The position numbers and the translations under genes are program-made. A DNA stretch of 64,000 nucleotides from SM1-73 sp964588305 (GTDB lineage: Bacteria; Zixibacteria; MSB-5A5; SM1-73): the NCBI GenBank assembly GCA_964588305.1, contig CAZPOP010000015.1, positions 17,211 through 81,210 of the forward strand. The letters run 5' to 3'. Of the stretch, positions 1 through 7,780 are shown in pieces. The notes under the pieces were generated by a model. It worked only from the letters and a program-made list of their open reading frames with translations. It was not told where the DNA came from and did no database searches. Each line of letters starts with the position of its first letter. Position 1 is the stretch's first letter.

Positions 1-332
1 TTCACCTGTTCGCCTATCAAAAGGTGAGGATTTCTTCCGCTGATCAGGGACAGGAACAGGATCGCGTCCGCATATTTGGAGACCTGATTGGCATTTCCCG
101 GAAAGATTATCACCGAAAGCTTGACATTTTTTCTTATCTGTTTTATGGACTCGTCGAATCTGCTAGACAGAAGAAGGCTGGAGCCTACCAGAAATCCGTC
201 CGCTCCCCCTTCCTCCGATTTTCTGGCTAAACCTACGATCTCCGGGATGCTCATTCGATCTGGGTCGAGTAACACCAAAAAACCCGCCCCTTTTTCATTC
301 TTGATGTCTAAGAGTTTTTGATATATTGACAT
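1..332 (-). CDS. Geranylgeranylglyceryl phosphate synthase family protein, partial (3' end beyond window)
   Basis: The first 110 residues of a GGGPS/PcrB-type TIM-barrel prenyltransferase are present; the rest lies off the left edge. The family couples a polyprenyl diphosphate to sn-glycerol-1-phosphate, the first committed step towards archaeal-type ether lipids. Visible motifs are LLDPDR at residues 21-26 (LIDPDK in the family), GGADGFLVGSS at 42-52, IIFPGNANQVSKYADAI at 74-90 and LSLISGRNPHLLIGEQ at 93-108. These are in the order and spacing of group II GGGPS, the type found in archaea and Bacteroidetes-like bacteria. The start is the ATG at 330-332, preceded directly by AGGTGAT. It lies downstream of alaS on the same strand, 200 bases apart, with hairpins between. 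Family assignment is strong; actual lipid product is inference. Confidence 0.85.
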   Translation of the reverse strand, partial: MSIYQKLLDIKNEKGAGFLVLLDPDRMSIPEIVGLARKSEEGGADGFLVGSSLLLSSRFDESIKQIRKNVKLSVIIFPGNANQVSKYADAILFLSLISGRNPHLLIGEQV

Positions 333-367
333 ATCACCTGAACCGTTTACCTCGCCCCCTCAGTCCC

Positions 368-389
368 CCTCTCCACACTCGTGGAGAGG
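368..389. repeat. Intergenic hairpin (9-bp stem)
   Basis: CCTCTCCAC, a 4-base loop, then GTGGAGAGG, a perfect 9-bp stem. It lies between alaS and the GGGPS gene. A related CCCTCTC...GAGAGGG hairpin occurs at 59318-59340. There is no T-run on either side, so a terminator role is unsupported. Confidence 0.6.
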
Positions 390-417
390 CGTAGTAAGGG
401 GAGAGGTTTGTGATAGC

Positions 418-433
418 GCCCGATGAATCGGGC
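418..433. repeat. Intergenic hairpin, ATGAAT-loop family, copy 1
   Basis: GCCCGATGAATCGGGC forms a 7-bp stem around a 2-base loop and is followed by AACT. It pairs with copy 2 at 515-530, where the G-C/C-G pair next to the loop arm is replaced by A-T/T-A in both arms. Confidence 0.7.
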
Positions 434-514
434 AACTGCCTTGTCCCGTTTATTTCATGACAATCTCAAAGACTCCAGTACTCGTAACTGCCCTGTTCAC
501 CGAGCCGAAACTTC

Positions 515-530
515 GCCCAATGAATTGGGC
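515..530. repeat. Intergenic hairpin, ATGAAT-loop family, copy 2
   Basis: GCCCAATGAATTGGGC followed by AACT, 97 bases from copy 1 in the same orientation. Both arms differ from copy 1 by matching substitutions, so the stem is conserved while its sequence changes. It ends only 3 bases from the alaS stop codon. Confidence 0.7.
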
Positions 531-532
531 AA

Positions 533-3127
533 CTACCTTATCATTCTCTCTATAATCCCTGGCAGGCTATCCAGAGCTTTGTCCAGCTTCTTTGAATCCT
601 TTGCGCCTCCTTGAGCCAAATGAGGCTTGCCGCCGCCCGTTCCTCCGGCGACTTTGGAGACTTGCTTGACCACCTCGCCGGCTTTGATCCCTCTGCTTTT
701 GATCAAATCATCCGTCACCGTTGCTACAAAGATGATCTTCCCGTCAACGATCCCGGCCAAAACGCCGATGGTTGATTTCAGCTTTTCCCTGATCGTATCC
801 GCCAATTTCAAAAGATCATCCCGGTTTTCAACCTCTGCCTTGTGGGCGATCACGTTGATGCCGTCAACCTCTACCGACGTTCGCGCTAATTCTTCGATCG
901 TGCTCTTGGCAGATTGGGTTTGAGCTTCCTTCACCCTTTTCTGCAAGAGTTTACTAGTTTTGATCAGGTTTTCAACCCTGTCCTTTATATCATCCGGGCT
1001 GGATTTCAAGATAAACGCCAGCTCGTCCAAAATTTCTTTTTGTTTTCTGGTTAGTTGGTAAGCCATTTCGCCGGTCACGGCCTCGATTCTTCGCATGCCC
1101 GCAGCAATTCCGGTTTCGGAGATTATCTTGAAAAGCCCGATCTCTCCGGTGGCCGTCACGTGCGTTCCACCGCAAAGCTCCCTCGAATAATCGTTGACTT
1201 CTATCATCCTGACCACGTCCCCATATTTCTCACCAAACAAAGCCATGGCCCCTAATTTTTTGGCCTCCTCGAAAGGAACCTCTTTACTTCCCACCTGTCG
1301 ATTTTCCCAGATCGCTTCATTCACCAACTGTTCCACCGCATCCAGTTCGGCTTGATCCAAAGCTTTAAAATGCGTAAAATCGAACCTCAATCTGTCCGGA
1401 GCCACCAGAGAACCTGATTGGTGCACGTGCTCTCCGAGAGTCTCTCTCAAGGCTTTGTGCAGAAGATGAGTGGCGGTGTGATTTCTTCTTATGGAATTTC
1501 TTCTCGTGACATCAACTTTGGCCATAACCTTTTCGTTCAGAACATCCTCGATTTTTCCCTTGGTCACTTTTCCGATGTGGATTATGGCATCTCCTTCTTT
1601 CCTGGTGTCTTCTACCCTAAACTCGAAGTCATCTGCGAAAATCACTCCCGTATCACCGATCTGCCCTCCGGCTTCGGCGTAAAAGGGAGTGTTGTTAAGA
1701 ATGATCATATTACTTTTCGAGGACAGGTCGACCGTGGCCTCTTGCTCCACGTTGTCGTATCCCACAAATTCACTCTTATCAGAAGCCTGTATTAGTTCAA
1801 CCTTCCCAGCAAATCCCGCACCTGCCGTCCGGGAGCGCTCCCTTTGATCTTCCAAAAGCTTCTCGAAGCCCGAAAGATCCACAGATAGACCTCTCTCTTG
1901 TGCCATCACCTGGGTTAAATCCAAGGGGAATCCGTAAGTATCATAAAGCTTGAAGACATCGTCTGCAGGTATCACATTTCGTTTGCTCTTCCGGGCCTTT
2001 TGGGCCACCTTTTCGAAAAGCTCCAATCCCAAATCCAGAGTCTCCCCAAACCTTTCCTCTTCGGATTTTATTACCAGAGCCACGTGCTCTTTCTTGGCCG
2101 CAAGCTCAGGGTAGACCTTTCCCATCATATCCACGACTGAGCTGGATAGTCTATAGATAAAGGGTTTGTGCAGACCCAAAAGTCTTCCGTGCCGGGCGCC
2201 TCTTCTCAAGATTCTTCTCAGCACGTAACCTTGTCCTTCATTGGAAGGTATGGCTCCATCAGCTATTGCGAAAGAAAGCGCACGAACGTGATCGGCGACG
2301 ACTCTGAAAGATTCAGTATGGTCCGAACTCTTGCAGGAAATTCCAGAAATGTCTTCGATCTTTTCGATAAGTGGAACAAAAAGGTCGGTATCATAATTGG
2401 AGTCCACGTTTTGCATCACCGCGGTCAATCTCTCCAAACCCATGCCGGTATCCACCACTTTGGCCGGCAAATCGGTTAGCTTCCCGTTCTCGTCTCGATG
2501 AAATTGCATGAAGACTAAATTCCAGACTTCTACGAATCGTCCACAAGGACAATTGGGGCCACAGCCAGGGCGATCACACCTGTATTGCTCTCCCTTATCA
2601 TAGTGGATCTCCGAACAGGGACCGCAAGGACCGACTTCCCCCATCTCCCAAAAATTCTCCTTTTCGTCGAATTTCAGAACCCTTCCTCTTTCTATGTCCG
2701 TGTTCTCATACCAGAGCTTTTGTGCTTCATCGTCATCCCGGAAAACAGTTACCCACAATCTGTCTTTGCGAAGTCCGCAGACCTCAGTCAAGAACTCCCA
2801 ACCCCAGATGACAGCCTCTTTTTTGAAATAGTCTCCGAATGACCAGTTGCCCAACATCTCGAAGAGAGTGTGATGATAGGTGTCCTTGCCCACCTCCTCC
2901 AAGTCATTGTGCTTGCCGGAGACCCGGATGCACTTCTGGGAAGAGGCCGTCCTTCTGTGTTCCGGCACCTTCTTCCCCAAGATAATATCCTTGAACTGAT
3001 TCATACCGGCATTGGCAAAGAGGAGAGTGAGATCATCCTTGGGAATCAAGGAAGAACTGGGATAGATCTTGTGATCCCTTTCCTTGAAGAATTTCAAAAA
3101 GCTCGCTCTTATCTGGTGACTTTTCAT
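533..3127 (-). CDS. alaS: Alanine--tRNA ligase
   Basis: Class II alanyl-tRNA synthetase, charging tRNA-Ala in the cytoplasm. It is full length (864 residues, as in typical bacterial AlaRS). The N-terminal catalytic core has FANAGMNQFK, GKHNDLEEVG and TYHHTLFEMLGNWSFGDYF, then motif 3 VDTGMGLERL. The editing domain carries the zinc site HTATH (H550 and H554) and CGGTH (C652 and H656). The C-Ala end has KVAGGTGGGKPHLAQGG. The start is taken as the ATG at 3125-3127 giving MKSHQIR, because family members begin [MxxxEIRxxFLxFF]; the longer frame upstream runs into trmO. Start and trmO stop overlap as ATGA, so translation is probably coupled. Confidence 0.98.
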   Translation of the reverse strand: MKSHQIRASFLKFFKERDHKIYPSSSLIPKDDLTLLFANAGMNQFKDIILGKKVPEHRRTASSQKCIRVSGKHNDLEEVGKDTYHHTLFEMLGNWSFGDYFKKEAVIWGWEFLTEVCGLRKDRLWVTVFRDDDEAQKLWYENTDIERGRVLKFDEKENFWEMGEVGPCGPCSEIHYDKGEQYRCDRPGCGPNCPCGRFVEVWNLVFMQFHRDENGKLTDLPAKVVDTGMGLERLTAVMQNVDSNYDTDLFVPLIEKIEDISGISCKSSDHTESFRVVADHVRALSFAIADGAIPSNEGQGYVLRRILRRGARHGRLLGLHKPFIYRLSSSVVDMMGKVYPELAAKKEHVALVIKSEEERFGETLDLGLELFEKVAQKARKSKRNVIPADDVFKLYDTYGFPLDLTQVMAQERGLSVDLSGFEKLLEDQRERSRTAGAGFAGKVELIQASDKSEFVGYDNVEQEATVDLSSKSNMIILNNTPFYAEAGGQIGDTGVIFADDFEFRVEDTRKEGDAIIHIGKVTKGKIEDVLNEKVMAKVDVTRRNSIRRNHTATHLLHKALRETLGEHVHQSGSLVAPDRLRFDFTHFKALDQAELDAVEQLVNEAIWENRQVGSKEVPFEEAKKLGAMALFGEKYGDVVRMIEVNDYSRELCGGTHVTATGEIGLFKIISETGIAAGMRRIEAVTGEMAYQLTRKQKEILDELAFILKSSPDDIKDRVENLIKTSKLLQKRVKEAQTQSAKSTIEELARTSVEVDGINVIAHKAEVENRDDLLKLADTIREKLKSTIGVLAGIVDGKIIFVATVTDDLIKSRGIKAGEVVKQVSKVAGGTGGGKPHLAQGGAKDSKKLDKALDSLPGIIERMIR

Positions 3128-3588
3128 ATTTGATCGCCATTGTGATGGTCGAGTTTTCCTTCCAGCCATCCTATCTTCACGTCTTTTCGTTCGTCGAATT
3201 TTGGCACGTAAGGCTTGACATCCAAAAGGGGCGTGCCGTCAAAAACATCGATTTCCCCAACTTTCAGAAGATTTCCTTTTCTCTCCAAAAGCCTTACCAC
3301 CGACACTCCCAGGTGGTTGGGTCGGTGAGGCGATCTGATGGCAAAAATGCCGTGCAGCTTATCCTCCAAAAAAGGTTTGCCCAAAAGGGAGAAGTCTTTG
3401 GACTTGTGAAAATAATACAAAATCATCAGATGTGAAAACCCTTCCACATCCTGTAATCCTTTTCCATATTCTTTAAATACCTCGATGCTGCCCACACCCT
3501 GAGACTTGAAGACACCCTGAATCGGAATATCTTCCTTTTTCTCATAAGGAGAATGAATTACCCCGATCGGCTCTAATGTTATCTTCAC
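3124..3588 (-). CDS. trmO: tRNA (N6-threonylcarbamoyladenosine(37)-N6)-methyltransferase-like protein (TrmO/YaeB/TsaA family)
   Basis: A 154-residue member of the UPF0066/YaeB family, whose studied member TrmO methylates t6A37 in tRNA-Thr using SAM. Visible signatures are IGVIHSPYE near the start, VEGFSHLMILYYFHKS at about 48-63, and the hallmark RSPHRPNHLGVSVVRLL at about 84-100, followed by VFDGTPLLDVKPYVP. It is shorter than E. coli TrmO (about 235) because the C-terminal subdomain is missing, as in many archaeal and bacterial short forms. The start is GTG at 3586-3588, with GGAAGA six bases upstream. Its stop overlaps the alaS start by 4 bases. The link to translation fits its alaS neighbour. 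Confidence 0.85.
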   Translation of the reverse strand: MKITLEPIGVIHSPYEKKEDIPIQGVFKSQGVGSIEVFKEYGKGLQDVEGFSHLMILYYFHKSKDFSLLGKPFLEDKLHGIFAIRSPHRPNHLGVSVVRLLERKGNLLKVGEIDVFDGTPLLDVKPYVPKFDERKDVKIGWLEGKLDHHNGDQI

Positions 3589-3643
3589 CTGATTCTTCCA
3601 GGCACACGTGCTGTCTGAAACAAAACTTGTTTCCCAATCAGCT

Positions 3644-4297
3644 TCAATCTTGACCTCTGTGGGCGGAAGGAAGGGCCAAAAGTTTCAACGAGTTTTTTGA
3701 GGTCTCGTAGGAAAACCCTCTTCTCAGCAAAAGATTGAACATCCTTCTCCTGGCCACCTTTGGTTCCAAGTTCCTGTACCTTTTCTCTATTTTTTCCACC
3801 AGTTCCAGTGCTGCCTTATCCTCGTCCTTGCACAAATCTTCGGTTACCTGGTCGATTATATCTTTCCTTATTCCCTTCTTCCAGAGTTCCTGTCTGAGTA
3901 GCTTTCTGCCTCTTGGCTTTAATGCTAATCTATCCTTGACCCAAGAGGTGGCAAACTCCAAATCGTTAATTAAGTCAAATTCTTTCAATTTGTCAATTGT
4001 CGCGTCGACGGTCTTCTCATCGAATTCTTTCTTCTTCAGCTTCTCCCTGACTTGCTTTTCCGTTCGCCTCCTGAAGGACAAAAACCTCAGGGCCACATCC
4101 TTGGCCTCTTCTTTCCTCTCTTCCTCGGTGATCTCTTTGATTCGTTGCTGGGTAAGGTTCTCTCCTTTCTTTAGCCCGGATTTATACAAGACCTCCTCGT
4201 CCAGACCAAAGGCGAATTCCCCATCGATGAAAACCGACCTTCTTTTGCGATTTCTCTTCTGAACCTCTATCTTGGTGACAATTCCTTCTTTCATCAT
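3644..4297 (-). CDS. recX: Regulatory protein RecX
   Basis: RecX modulates RecA filaments, usually by limiting their extension. The product has about 217 residues, mostly charged helices in three tandem three-helix repeats; typical segments are ALRFLSFRRRTEKQVREKL, FDEKTVDATIDKLKEFDLIND and ARRRMFNLLLRRGFSYE. N-terminal GIVTKIEVQ and VFIDGEFAFGLDEEVL are the usual RecX lead-in strands. The start is ATG at 4295-4297 or 4292-4294; neither has a clear Shine-Dalgarno sequence, and the start sits at the edge of a repeat-rich stretch. It lies just downstream of recA in the same direction, the classic recA-recX arrangement. Confidence 0.9.
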   Translation of the reverse strand: MMKEGIVTKIEVQKRNRKRRSVFIDGEFAFGLDEEVLYKSGLKKGENLTQQRIKEITEEERKEEAKDVALRFLSFRRRTEKQVREKLKKKEFDEKTVDATIDKLKEFDLINDLEFATSWVKDRLALKPRGRKLLRQELWKKGIRKDIIDQVTEDLCKDEDKAALELVEKIEKRYRNLEPKVARRRMFNLLLRRGFSYETSKNSLKLLALPSAHRGQD

Positions 4298-4369
4298 TGC
4301 GAGAGATGAGTCACTTGTAGCGGTCGAGCTTGCCCAACCTTTTAGCAAAGCCTGCTACAACGGCTTTTA

Positions 4370-4387
4370 GGCAAAGCAAGCTTTGCC
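4370..4387. repeat. Perfect 18-bp palindrome in a hairpin-rich recA-recX spacer
   Basis: GGCAAAGCAAGCTTTGCC is fully self-complementary. It sits in a 168-base recA-recX spacer (4298-4465) with further partial copies: GTAGCGGTC...AGCTTGCC at 4318-4333 and TTTTAGCAAAGCC at 4340-4352. The spacer resembles accumulated short repeats rather than a promoter. Confidence 0.6.
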
Positions 4388-4465
4388 ACTACAACCACCA
4401 CCACGACGGCCCCACCGCAAAGGCTTGTTTTTGTCAGGCCCTAAATGGATCAAGAGAGGTGCCGC

Positions 4466-5536
4466 CTACTTCGCCTTCGCCTTAACCGGTTCCTCTTCTT
4501 CTTTCACTTTCTCCGAAAACCCCAGTTCTTCTTTTAACCTACGCTCGATTTCCCCAGCAATGTCTGGGTTCTGGTCCAGGAAAGTCTTGGCATTCTCTCG
4601 CCCCTGCCCTAATCTGTCATCTTTGTAGGAGAACCAGGTGCCACTTTTGTCGATGATCTTATGCTCGACCCCCAGGTCTATAAGCTCGCCCATTTTGGAT
4701 ATGCCCTTGCCGTAGATTATGTCAAACTCTGCATTCCTGAAAGGCGGGGCCACCTTGTTCTTGACCACTTTCACCCTGGTCCTGGATCCCGTGATCCGAT
4801 CCCCCTCCTTTATGGAGGCGATTCTTCGAATGTCCAGCCTCACCGAGGAGTAGAACTTTAGCGCCTTTCCACCGGTGGTGGTCTCCGGATTGCCGAACAT
4901 CACCCCGATCCTCATCCTTATCTGATTGATGAAGACCACCGAGGTTTTGGACTTACTGATGGTTCCCGCCAGCTTTCTCATGGCCTGGGACATCAACCTT
5001 GCCTGAAGCCCCATGTGTTGGTCACCCATCTCCCCCTCTATTTCCGCCTTGGGCACCAAAGCCGCCACCGAATCTATGGCGATCACGTCCACTGCCCCGC
5101 TTCGCACCAAAGTCTCGGCAATCTCCAAACCCTGCTCACCGGTGTCCGGCTGGGAGATCAGGAGGTCATCGATGTCCACCCCCAGGTTTTTGGCATAGGT
5201 TGCGTCGAAGGCGTGCTCAGCATCTATGAAAGCGGCTATGCCTCCCGTTTTCTGGGCCTCTGCCATAAGGTGCAAAGCCAAGGTGGTCTTGCCTGAGGCT
5301 TCCGGCCCGAAGATCTCGATTATCCTTCCCCGGGGAACACCACCCACGCCTAAGGCCACATCCAATCCCAATGAGCCTGTGGGTATGACAGGAATTCTCT
5401 CCCCTAACGAGTCCGCACCCAACTTCATGATGGAACCTTTGCCAAACTGACGTTCTATCTGGAGAACTGCCTGATCCAAAGCTTTCCTTTTTTCATCCCT
5501 ATGGGTTTCACTTCGTTCAACTTTTCCTTCTACCAC
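4466..5536 (-). CDS. recA: Recombinase RecA
   Basis: RecA forms ATP-dependent filaments on single-stranded DNA for homologous recombination and triggers LexA-type cleavage. It has 356 residues, as is usual. Walker A is GPEASGKT at residues 77-84; the core shows VGVDIDDLLISQPDTGEQ-type sequence, Walker B region VDVIAIDSVAALVPKAEIEGE, and loop L2 FINQIRMRIGVMFGNPETTTGG (given here in short pieces). The acidic C-terminal tail EKVKEEEEPVKAKAK is present. The start is GTG at 5534-5536, preceded by GAGGTGAT with 8-base spacing. Upstream in the same direction is thpR, across a 130-base spacer with a large folded repeat. No LexA-box-like site is obvious there. Confidence 0.98.
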   Translation of the reverse strand: MVEGKVERSETHRDEKRKALDQAVLQIERQFGKGSIMKLGADSLGERIPVIPTGSLGLDVALGVGGVPRGRIIEIFGPEASGKTTLALHLMAEAQKTGGIAAFIDAEHAFDATYAKNLGVDIDDLLISQPDTGEQGLEIAETLVRSGAVDVIAIDSVAALVPKAEIEGEMGDQHMGLQARLMSQAMRKLAGTISKSKTSVVFINQIRMRIGVMFGNPETTTGGKALKFYSSVRLDIRRIASIKEGDRITGSRTRVKVVKNKVAPPFRNAEFDIIYGKGISKMGELIDLGVEHKIIDKSGTWFSYKDDRLGQGRENAKTFLDQNPDIAGEIERRLKEELGFSEKVKEEEEPVKAKAK

Positions 5537-5590
5537 TTTATATCACCTCGCTTCCTTGTTCTAACAAGAGTTTTGCAGCCTATCGTAAAT

Positions 5591-5642
5591 CGCGTAGCAG
5601 AGCCTTCATGGCTCTGCGGAGGGGTAAACCCTCCGCTACGCG
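5591..5642. repeat. Composite hairpin repeat with three-way-junction shape
   Basis: An outer stem CGCGTAGC (5591-5598) pairs with GCTACGCG (5635-5642). Inside are two adjacent hairpins: GCAGAGCC/GGCTCTGC (5597-5617) and GGAGGG/CCCTCC (5618-5634). All stems are perfect. It fills most of the thpR-recA spacer. Confidence 0.7.
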
Positions 5643-5666
5643 TATCATTTATACTTCTCTTCGCCT

Positions 5667-6221
5667 TCATAGAAGAGGTATCTTCTTAAGCGGCGTATAG
5701 ATCGCACCTGCCGGATGGAGCTGACTCTTCATCACCGTGACTTCATTCACTTCTATATCTTCTGTCTCGAAGTCCGTGGATTGTACCATTTCCATCAACT
5801 TCTGGATGTTCTTCGGGGATTTCACCCTCCCCACCGTGAAGTGCGCCGAGAATTTCCTTTTCTCCTTTGGGTAACCTATCTTTTTCAATTCGTCTTCGAT
5901 TCTGGCCGCCATGCCGGAAAGCTCCTCTTCCCCTTTTCCAGCGCCAACCCAGATCACCCTGGGCCTTCTCAAATCCGGAAATGCTCCCATCCCTTTCAGG
6001 TTCGTCTTGAATCTCTTTGCGTCTTTCAAGGCCAGTTCGGCAGCCGAGAAGACTTCTTCTATCTTTTCTTCCGGAACTTCACCTAAGAATTTCAGGGTTA
6101 TGTGAATGTTGCCCGGTTTGACCCAGGAGACGAAAGCGTTGGTTTTCTTGAGAGGAGCTTGTAGCACCTCAATTTGCTTCTTTATCTGTTCGGGTAGTTC
6201 TACCGCTATGAAGGTTCGCAT
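5667..6221 (-). CDS. thpR: RNA 2',3'-cyclic phosphodiesterase (ThpR/LigT family)
   Basis: A 2H phosphoesterase that opens 2',3'-cyclic phosphate ends of RNA. It has 184 residues, normal for the family. Both catalytic H-x-T/S motifs are present: HITLKFLGEV near residues 40-49 and HFTVGRVKS near 128-136. The N-terminus MRTFIAVELPEQIKKQI is typical. The start is ATG at 6219-6221, with AAGGAA upstream. It lies 36 bases downstream of cinA and upstream of recA, a common cinA-thpR-recA order in bacteria, which suggests co-transcription. Confidence 0.93.
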   Translation of the reverse strand: MRTFIAVELPEQIKKQIEVLQAPLKKTNAFVSWVKPGNIHITLKFLGEVPEEKIEEVFSAAELALKDAKRFKTNLKGMGAFPDLRRPRVIWVGAGKGEEELSGMAARIEDELKKIGYPKEKRKFSAHFTVGRVKSPKNIQKLMEMVQSTDFETEDIEVNEVTVMKSQLHPAGAIYTPLKKIPLL

Positions 6222-6257
6222 GATGATTTCCTTGTATTCTAGGGTAAAGCTAAAGCT

Positions 6258-7574
6258 TTACACTCCAAAGTCTTGTTTTATCAAAAACAATCTGACCAGG
6301 TTCAAGGCCGCCTGGGCTGCTCTCTCTCTGTTGGTCAGCCTATCCTCTCTGAACTGAAGCTTGTGAGCAAAGGATTCGTTTTGGTCGGCAAAGCCAATGT
6401 AGACCAAACCGACCGGCTTTTCCGGCGTTCCGCCTGTGGGACCAGCTATTCCCGTGGCGGATAAGCCATAATCGGTTTTGGCCAGCTTTCTTGCTCCCTC
6501 GGCCATCAGGATGGCCACTTCTTCGCTTACCACACCGTGTTTTTGGATTATCTCCTTAGGAACCCCAAGCAACTCGGTTTTTGCCTGGTCGCTGTAAGTG
6601 ACAACTCCCCTTTCGAAATACTTGGAGCTTCCGGATACATTGGTGAACTTGGCTCCGATCAGGCCACCGGTGCACGACTCCGCCACAGCTATGGTTTTCC
6701 GCTTCTCTGAGAGCAGGTTCCCTACCACCTCTTCCAGCCTCTGATCGTCCGTGCCGTAGATGTAGGTCCCTAAGATTTCCCTTATCTTTTTTTCGAATTC
6801 CTCAATCTTTGCTTTGCCCGGACGGGCGTCCGTATGGACCGCTTCTCCTTTTGGTTCAAGGCTTGCGGTCGATTGATTGATGGAACTCACTACAAGCCTT
6901 ATATCCACGCCCAGATAGCCGGGAAGGAAAGCGATCTTCACATCGCCTGTCGGATCGATCAATCCCTCTATCTTCTCGTAAATGGATGATTCCGCAATAC
7001 CGGTGGTTCTTAGCTTTCTGTGAACCACGAAACTCTCAGATTTCCTGGACTTCAGAATCGGCAGAACCTCATTCTCCAGCATCCATTTCATCTCTAAAGG
7101 TACTCCGGGCAAGGCAAAGAAAAGGGTTTTGGCTTCTCCGGACTCGGCATCCGTTTCGATGAATATTCCCGGTGCCACCCCCCACCGGTTAGATAGAGGT
7201 TTTGCTCCGAAGGGGAGCAAGGCTTGATTTTGATTTATCTTGGGCATGGACACGCCCCGCGCCTCAAACGATTTCTCGATCTCTTTTAATATCTGTTCAT
7301 GAAAAACCAAATTCCTTTTGAACGCTTTGACTATGGCCTTTTTGGTCAAATCGTCAGAGGTCGGACCTAATCCTCCGGTGGCAATTGTCACGTCGGCACG
7401 CGAACCCGCAACGTTCAGCGCCTCAGCTATTCTGTTTATATCATCACCCACACTGGTGGAGAATGCCAGCTCGATCCCCTCTAAGGTCAATTTTTCTGCG
7501 ATAAAGGGGGAGTTGGTATCGGCGATCTGTCCTTGAAGTACCTCGTCTCCGATGGTGATTATCTCAGCTCTCAT
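6258..7574 (-). CDS. cinA: CinA family protein (competence/damage-inducible; NMN deamidase)
   Basis: Two-domain CinA. The N-terminal MoCF-like domain (about 1-170) starts AEIITIGDEVLQGQIADTN and has TGGLGPTSDDLTKKAI. The C-terminal CinA domain (about 275-430) has AVAESCTGGLIGAKFTNVSG, GVVTYSDQAK and GLSATGIAGPTGGTPEKPVG. In studied homologues the C-terminal domain deamidates nicotinamide mononucleotide and the N-terminal domain can hydrolyse ADP-ribose. Length (438) is a little above the usual 410-420; the extra residues lie around 225-255 between the domains. The start is ATG at 7572-7574, with AAGGA 8 bases upstream. It is first of the cinA-thpR-recA-recX run, separated from pgpA by an AT-rich repeat. 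Confidence 0.95.
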   Translation of the reverse strand: MRAEIITIGDEVLQGQIADTNSPFIAEKLTLEGIELAFSTSVGDDINRIAEALNVAGSRADVTIATGGLGPTSDDLTKKAIVKAFKRNLVFHEQILKEIEKSFEARGVSMPKINQNQALLPFGAKPLSNRWGVAPGIFIETDAESGEAKTLFFALPGVPLEMKWMLENEVLPILKSRKSESFVVHRKLRTTGIAESSIYEKIEGLIDPTGDVKIAFLPGYLGVDIRLVVSSINQSTASLEPKGEAVHTDARPGKAKIEEFEKKIREILGTYIYGTDDQRLEEVVGNLLSEKRKTIAVAESCTGGLIGAKFTNVSGSSKYFERGVVTYSDQAKTELLGVPKEIIQKHGVVSEEVAILMAEGARKLAKTDYGLSATGIAGPTGGTPEKPVGLVYIGFADQNESFAHKLQFREDRLTNRERAAQAALNLVRLFLIKQDFGV

Positions 7575-7612
7575 CTCTTGTTTCCTTATCTATTATGCGG
7601 CTTAACAATGAT

Positions 7613-7765
7613 AATTCAAAATTCAAAGGGAAAATCTCAAAGATACAATTGAAAATTCAAAATCACAAAAATCAAATCATTTGATTGCACCAAGATATGA
7701 CTTTGGCAAGATACGAATCAATTTTTAATTTTGAATTGCAATTTTGCATTTTGAATTTTAAATTT
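7613..7765. repeat. AT-rich imperfect inverted repeat
   Basis: The pgpA-cinA spacer is filled with alternating AATTCAAAATTCAAA-type runs on the left (7613-7627, 7648-7663) and their complements TTTTAATTTTGAATT and TTTTGAATTTTAAATT on the right (7722-7765). The two halves could fold into one long stem. A CAAATCATTTGATTG palindrome lies at about 7673-7687 in the loop region. No coding signal. Confidence 0.6.
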
Positions 7766-7780
7766 CGAACCCCTTTGTCT

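Noticed and set aside
2530..2600. Cys-rich segment CDRPGCGPNCPCGRF in AlaRS as an unusual metal site
   Set aside because: Similar Cys-rich inserts at this place are common in bacterial alanyl-tRNA synthetases.
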